NCBI GenBank assembly: GCA_047608975.1
Contig: JBLFYM010000113.1
Coordinates: 1 to 19,048 of the forward strand
Source: GCA-2715965 sp047608975
Lineage (GTDB): Bacteria; Verrucomicrobiota; Verrucomicrobiia; Limisphaerales; JAYPXF01
Length of the DNA: 19,048 nt
Reading direction: 5' to 3'
A program made the translations under genes and the position numbers. Position 1 is the stretch's first letter; every line of letters starts with the position of its first letter. Of the stretch, positions 14,944 to 19,048 are shown piece after piece. The notes under the pieces were generated by a model. It did no database searches and was not told the DNA's origin. It was given only the letters and a program-made list of their open reading frames with translations.

Positions 14944-16758
14944 TCATTGGCCTTCTTTTTTCTCTTCCGCCTTCACGCGGGACTGAATGTGGAGATCCTT
15001 CAGCTGACGCGGTTCCGCGCCCCCGGGCGAATCGGTCATCAGATCCGCACCCTTGGAGGTTTTCGGAAATGCGATGACGTCGCGGATGCTTTCCGAGCCA
15101 CAGAGCTGCGCCATCAAGCGGTCGAAACCAAGGGCGATTCCGCCGTGGGGCGGGCAGCCGTAACGAAACGCATCGAGCATGTAGCCAAACCGACTTTCGA
15201 TCGTCTCGTCGTCCAGCTGCAGCACGTCCTTGAAAATTTTCTGCTGTAGTTCCCGCTGATGGATACGGATCGAGCCGCCCCCCAACTCCACACCGTTCAC
15301 GACAATGTCGTAGTGCTGTCCGCGAACCGCCTTGGGATCGCTCGTCAGTTTGTCCGCATCTTCCAGGACCGGTGCCGTAAAGGGATGATGACTGGAGTAC
15401 CAGCGGTTCATCTCCTTGTCGAAACTCAGCAGCGGGAACTCGATTACCCAGAGGAAATTGAACTGCTTGGGATCGATCGTCAGCTTGCCCTGGGATTGCA
15501 ACAGCTCCGCGACGTAAAGCCGGATGCGCCCCAGAATCTCGCAGGCGTTCAGCCACTGGTCGGCAGCGAACAGAATCAGATCACCTTCTTCAATTTTGAG
15601 CTTTTCAATCAATGCGGCCTTCTCGGCTTCGTTGAAGAATTTCACGATCGGGGACTTCCATTCCCCATTCTCGACCTTGATATAAGCCAGCCCCTTCGCG
15701 CCAAAACTCTGCGCGTATTCGGTCATGGTCTGCATCTGCCCCTGGGTCACACAGGCAAGTCCCTTGGCATTGAACGCCTTCACCACGCCACCCTTGCCCA
15801 CCGTGCCGCTGAACACCTTGAATTTGCTTTCACGGAACTCCTCGGTGAAGTCCTGCATCTCGAAACCGAAGCGGGTGTCCGGTTTGTCTGAACCAAAACG
15901 ATTGATCGCCTCCTCGAAGGTCAGTCGCGGAAACGGTCGCGGAATGTCCATGTCGAGCGCGACTTTCCAGATCTTTTGGAGCAGCCCTTCGATCAGTTCA
16001 TAGATGTCTTCCCGATCGATGAAGCTCGCCTCGATATCCACCTGGGTGAATTCAGGCTGCCGATCGGCGCGCAAATCCTCATCCCGGTAACACCGGGCTA
16101 GTTGGAAATAGCGTTCCACGCCGCTTACCATGAGAATCTGTTTGTACTGCTGCGGAGATTGCGGCAGTGCGTAGAACTTCCCGGGATGCAGCCGGCTCGG
16201 CACGAGGAATTCGCGGGCGCCTTCGGGGGTGGATTTGAAGAGCGTGGGGGTCTCGATTTCCAGGAAGCCCTGCTCTTCCATGAAGACGCGCGACGCCGTC
16301 GCCACGCGACTGCGCAGCTTGATGTTGCGCATCAGTTCTGGCCGGCGCAAATCGAGATAACGGTATTGGAGGCGGAGTTCCTCGTTCACCTTCGCCGCCA
16401 CTTCGGGATCGTCGACGGGGAACGGCAGCACATCGGCAGCATTCAGGATCTCCATTTCGGTGATCATGATTTCCGCGAGACCAGTATCGATCTTGGTATT
16501 CTGGGTCCCCTCGGGACGAACTCGCACCTTGCCGGTCATTTGAACGACACTCTCGCTGTGAAGGCGGGTGGCTGAGTCGAAAAGTTCAGAATCCAGATCA
16601 GTGGGATCGAACACCACCTGGGTCCGGCCTTCACGGTCGCGGACGTCGATAAAGAGGACTCCGCCGAGGTCACGTTTGGAGTGGACCCAACCGGAAACAG
16701 TAACCTTTTGCCCGGCATGTTCCGGGCGAATCTCATTGCAATGATGCGTGCGTTTCAT
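14944..16758 (-). CDS. aspS: Aspartyl-tRNA synthetase
   Basis: A 604-residue class II synthetase of bacterial type that charges tRNA-Asp in the cytoplasm. The OB-fold anticodon-binding domain covers about 1-110 (SGWVHSKRDLGGVLFIDVRD). The catalytic core shows RYLDLR (133-138) and motif 1 (near 151-175), motif 2 around RCYRDEDLRADRQPEFTQVD (222-241), the bacterial GAD-type insertion in the middle third, SSHHPFTAP, and motif 3 GGIALGFDRL (539-548). The ATG at 16758 is chosen because OB-fold homology starts at once; the frame stays open to 17025, but that extra 89 residues is basic, low-quality sequence that overlaps the divergent gene. Leu at position 31, where non-discriminating enzymes have His, suggests a tRNA-Asp-specific enzyme. 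AAGG in AAAAGGCGGCGAG just upstream may be the ribosome site, partly inside a GCCGC/GCGGC hairpin. It is first of the run aspS-crcB-dehydratase. Confidence 0.96.
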   Translation of the reverse strand: MKRTHHCNEIRPEHAGQKVTVSGWVHSKRDLGGVLFIDVRDREGRTQVVFDPTDLDSELFDSATRLHSESVVQMTGKVRVRPEGTQNTKIDTGLAEIMITEMEILNAADVLPFPVDDPEVAAKVNEELRLQYRYLDLRRPELMRNIKLRSRVATASRVFMEEQGFLEIETPTLFKSTPEGAREFLVPSRLHPGKFYALPQSPQQYKQILMVSGVERYFQLARCYRDEDLRADRQPEFTQVDIEASFIDREDIYELIEGLLQKIWKVALDMDIPRPFPRLTFEEAINRFGSDKPDTRFGFEMQDFTEEFRESKFKVFSGTVGKGGVVKAFNAKGLACVTQGQMQTMTEYAQSFGAKGLAYIKVENGEWKSPIVKFFNEAEKAALIEKLKIEEGDLILFAADQWLNACEILGRIRLYVAELLQSQGKLTIDPKQFNFLWVIEFPLLSFDKEMNRWYSSHHPFTAPVLEDADKLTSDPKAVRGQHYDIVVNGVELGGGSIRIHQRELQQKIFKDVLQLDDETIESRFGYMLDAFRYGCPPHGGIALGFDRLMAQLCGSESIRDVIAFPKTSKGADLMTDSPGGAEPRQLKDLHIQSRVKAEEKKEGQ

Positions 16759-16923
16759 TTTGGCTCGCCGCCTTTTCGCGGCAAAAGTGCGGATAGTGGC
16801 GACAGCCCGGATTTGTTGCAAAAGAAATTTAAGGATTCGACGGCCATGATTGAGCGCTTTTTTGCCCCGTTCCCGATGGAGTCGTAGTTTTGGCTCCCTC
16901 CAGAGCAATCCGTAATGAATTGA

Positions 16924-16952
16924 TGGACAGCCGGACCGGATGTTTCTATATA
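16924..16952 (+). promoter_or_regulatory. Sigma70-like promoter abutting the start of the PVC dehydrogenase-domain gene
   Basis: TGGACA (16924-16929, five of six to TTGACA) and TATATA (16947-16952, four of six to TATAAT) are separated by exactly 17 bases. Transcription would begin near 16958-16960, at or within a base or two of the ATG at 16960, giving an essentially leaderless transcript. No Shine-Dalgarno is present before the ATG, which agrees. It is a prediction from consensus only. Confidence 0.4.
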
Positions 16953-16959
16953 CCACGGC

Positions 16960-19048
16960 ATGATCAGAGCGACTGCATTGTGGGGAACCGTGGCCATTCT
17001 GGCGACCGGTTCCCTGTCTGCTCAAAATCCCTTGTCGGTCTCCAAACCGGAAGCGGACAATTCTGTGGCAGCCGAACTGCGATCGTTCACGGTTGACGAG
17101 CGGCTACAGGTGAATCTCTTCGCCGACGAATCAATGGGCATCGCCAACCCGGTCTGTTTCCGATGGGACGCCAGCGGACGGCTGTGGGTGCTGTGCACCT
17201 GGGCCTACCCGCAACTCAAGCCTTCTGACCGGCCCAACGACAAGTTGCTCATACTGGAGGACACGGACAACGACGGCCGGGCCGATCGCGTGTCCACCTT
17301 CATCGACGGATTGAACATGCCCACCGGATTCGCGCTCGGGCATGGCGGTGTCTACATCGGGGAAGGTCACGATCTGATTCACGTCGCGGATACGGACAAC
17401 GATGGCAAAGCGGATTCCCGCAAAGTGCTCTTCACCGGATTTGGAACCGGCGACACGCATCAGAACATCAACTCCTTCGCCTGGTCACCGGGAGGCGAAC
17501 TGTTCTTCTGCCAAGGTCTGCACTGCTTTTCCCACGTGCAGACGCCCTGGGGAAATCGACATCTGGAGGAACACGGCTCCTGGCGGTTACGGCCCCTACG
17601 CCGACAACTCAGCAGCTATCGTCGCACCAGCGGTGGCGGTAACCCTTGGGGGTATGCGTTTGGTGATTGGGGTGAGCCCTTCATCAAGAGCAACAATCCC
17701 GGGGTAAGTGAACTGCTCCCGTCTTTGGTGCAGACCGATCACATCGGCGGCGGATACTGGGGCGGTGCCATGCAGATTGGAGCGACCAAGATCAAATCCA
17801 TGATCATTGAGATCGTGGACTCCCCTCACCTGCCTGCCGATTTCCAAGGCGACTTTCTGATCGCCGGATATTTTGCGCGCAACATCGCCCGTCTGCGACC
17901 CGCCGTGAACGGCGCCGGCCATCGATTGGACCGCATGGAGCCAATCCTGACCTCGAGTCACAACGCGTTCCGCCCCGTCGATCTCAACACCGGACCCGAC
18001 GGAGCGCTCTACGTCGCGGACTGGTTCAATCCAATCATCGGCCACTATCAGGCTTCGCTCCGTCATCCCGATCGCGATGTCAAACACGGTCGGATCTGGC
18101 GAATATCCGCGAAAGATAAACCGCTCATCAAAGCTCCAAACCTTGCGGACATGACAGCGGATGAACTTAGCCTTCAACTGGCAGCACCGCTGCGTCGAAC
18201 GCGTCAGCTTGCGAAACTGAGATTAATGAATCTCCCAAAGAAGGCGGCAACGCAGGCAGTGCAAAGGTGGATCGACAAACTCCGAACGGACGATCCCGAA
18301 CTGGAACATCACTGGTATGAAGCCATCGGGGTCTTTGAGTCGCACGAGTTCGTGAACCCCGTTCTCCTCGATCGCCTATTGGCAGCCAATGACTACCGGG
18401 CCCGGGCCTACGCAACCCGAGTCGCCGGGCGCTGGCACGATCGGCTTGCTGATCCGCTGTCTCGATTGCGTTCAAGCGCGGAGGACCCTCATCCCCGGGT
18501 TCGCCTTGAAGCAATCGTAGCCGTCAGCGAGGTCCCTCGTGCGGACTCGATTGCGATCGCTGCTCAGGCAACCGGCAGTTCGACCGATCCGTTTATAAAT
18601 TTTGCCATGAGCCAGGCTGTTCACGGCTTGGCTGAGCACTGGAAGCCAGCCCTGCTGTCTGGAGAACTGAAGTTCCGAAACCCCGAACACCTGATCCGCG
18701 TAGTTTCTGCCTATGGCGGCGCCGATCTGCTCGAAATCGTCCGTCGACGACTGCCTGAACCGGCCATGGTCACCATCCTCGCCAGCCTCGGGAACACTGC
18801 CGACGCAGAAAAAGCCTTGGAACTGGGAAGCCAGCGAACAGAAGTGCTACGTGCCCTGATCGTCTCGGTGCGTGAGCGGAAGCTGCGGGCACCGGCCAAT
18901 GCGAAGACACGTCTCTCCTTCGCAATCCAAAGCGATTCCGATGATCTCCGCATTGAGGCAATCAGGCTGAGCGCACTTTGGAAACAGAATGCCCATGCCA
19001 CCGCAATTCGTGACATCGCAATCGATCGCGAACAGCCCGTCCCCGTAC
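16960..19048 (+). CDS. PVC-type membrane-bound dehydrogenase-domain (Piru_Ver) protein with HEAT-like region, 3' end outside the window
   Basis: The open frame of 696 codons runs off the right edge. The ATG at 16960 is the first after an in-frame TGA at 16921 and begins a signal peptide (MIRATALWGTVAILATGSLSA, cleavage before QNP), so the protein is exported. Residues about 45-380 match the PVC 'putative membrane-bound dehydrogenase' N-terminal domain, a PQQ-dehydrogenase-like propeller: FRWDASGRLWV, EDTDNDGRADR (from 100) and ADTDNDGKADS (from 143), NPWGYAFGDWG, DSPHLPADFQGDFLIAGYF (from 287) and GPDGALYVADWFNPIIGHYQ (from 345). After about residue 385 the sequence becomes Leu/Ala-rich repeating helices, HEAT/PBS-like. 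Full-length relatives are over 1000 residues and usually end with a CxxCH cytochrome c domain, which would lie beyond the window. Probably a periplasmic oxidoreductase for sugars or alcohols; substrate unknown. Divergent from aspS. Confidence 0.85.
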   Translation, partial: MIRATALWGTVAILATGSLSAQNPLSVSKPEADNSVAAELRSFTVDERLQVNLFADESMGIANPVCFRWDASGRLWVLCTWAYPQLKPSDRPNDKLLILEDTDNDGRADRVSTFIDGLNMPTGFALGHGGVYIGEGHDLIHVADTDNDGKADSRKVLFTGFGTGDTHQNINSFAWSPGGELFFCQGLHCFSHVQTPWGNRHLEEHGSWRLRPLRRQLSSYRRTSGGGNPWGYAFGDWGEPFIKSNNPGVSELLPSLVQTDHIGGGYWGGAMQIGATKIKSMIIEIVDSPHLPADFQGDFLIAGYFARNIARLRPAVNGAGHRLDRMEPILTSSHNAFRPVDLNTGPDGALYVADWFNPIIGHYQASLRHPDRDVKHGRIWRISAKDKPLIKAPNLADMTADELSLQLAAPLRRTRQLAKLRLMNLPKKAATQAVQRWIDKLRTDDPELEHHWYEAIGVFESHEFVNPVLLDRLLAANDYRARAYATRVAGRWHDRLADPLSRLRSSAEDPHPRVRLEAIVAVSEVPRADSIAIAAQATGSSTDPFINFAMSQAVHGLAEHWKPALLSGELKFRNPEHLIRVVSAYGGADLLEIVRRRLPEPAMVTILASLGNTADAEKALELGSQRTEVLRALIVSVRERKLRAPANAKTRLSFAIQSDSDDLRIEAIRLSALWKQNAHATAIRDIAIDREQPVPV

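Noticed and set aside
16759..17025. 89-residue N-terminal extension of aspS
   Set aside because: The added sequence is basic and unstructured, overlaps the divergent exported-protein gene, and the OB-fold starts exactly at the ATG at 16758.
1..19048. CRISPR array, tRNA or insertion sequence
   Set aside because: No regularly spaced direct repeats, cloverleaf-like sequence or transposase coding region was seen on reading both strands.

Overview
The window looks like a chromosomal piece of a PVC-group bacterium, most likely a verrucomicrobium or planctomycete. The evidence is the gene families: a DUF1501 Tat protein, a formylglycine-type sulfatase, a 'Piru_Ver' membrane-bound dehydrogenase-domain protein, a VCBS-repeat/sialidase fusion, and almost no Shine-Dalgarno sequences. 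The DNA is moderately GC-rich. I saw no tRNA, rRNA, CRISPR array or insertion sequence.

Left third (about 1-5700): a surface-polysaccharide region. On the minus strand, reading right to left, lie a broken SAM-methyltransferase fragment running in frame into a GT4 glycosyltransferase, an FkbM-family methyltransferase, and a polytopic O-antigen ligase/polymerase-like protein. A second FkbM methyltransferase points the other way on the plus strand. A 0.5 kb stretch between the two arms (4242-4752) holds no convincing gene, and with the methyltransferase remnant it suggests local rearrangement.

Middle (about 5700-11000): a glycan-degradation module. A large secreted minus-strand protein combines nine VCBS/FG-GAP calcium-loop motifs with a BNR (Asp-box) sialidase-like domain. 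Divergent from it is a short secreted protein that looks internally deleted, and its stop codon overlaps the start of a secreted S1-type sulfatase. The intergenic DNA on both sides of the large gene carries small dispersed-repeat-like inverted sequences.

Right third (about 11200-19048): a Tat-exported DUF1501 protein followed by a PfkB/ribokinase-like sugar kinase on the plus strand. These converge, with a 15-base overlap, on a minus-strand run aspS - crcB/fluC - PLP-dependent serine/threonine dehydratase or racemase. Divergent from aspS, and running off the right edge, is a secreted PVC-type dehydrogenase/HEAT protein whose best promoter sits directly against its start codon.

How they fit together: the left genes build and methylate an exported glycan, while the middle genes probably strip sulfate and terminal sugars from external glycans. 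The ribokinase could feed a released pentose into metabolism, but that link is inference. aspS is housekeeping, and crcB protects against fluoride. I found no clearly new defence or mobile system. The best leads are the methyltransferase/GT4 read-through, the nine-motif VCBS-sialidase fusion, the internally deleted small secreted protein, and the possible leaderless promoter at 16.95 kb.
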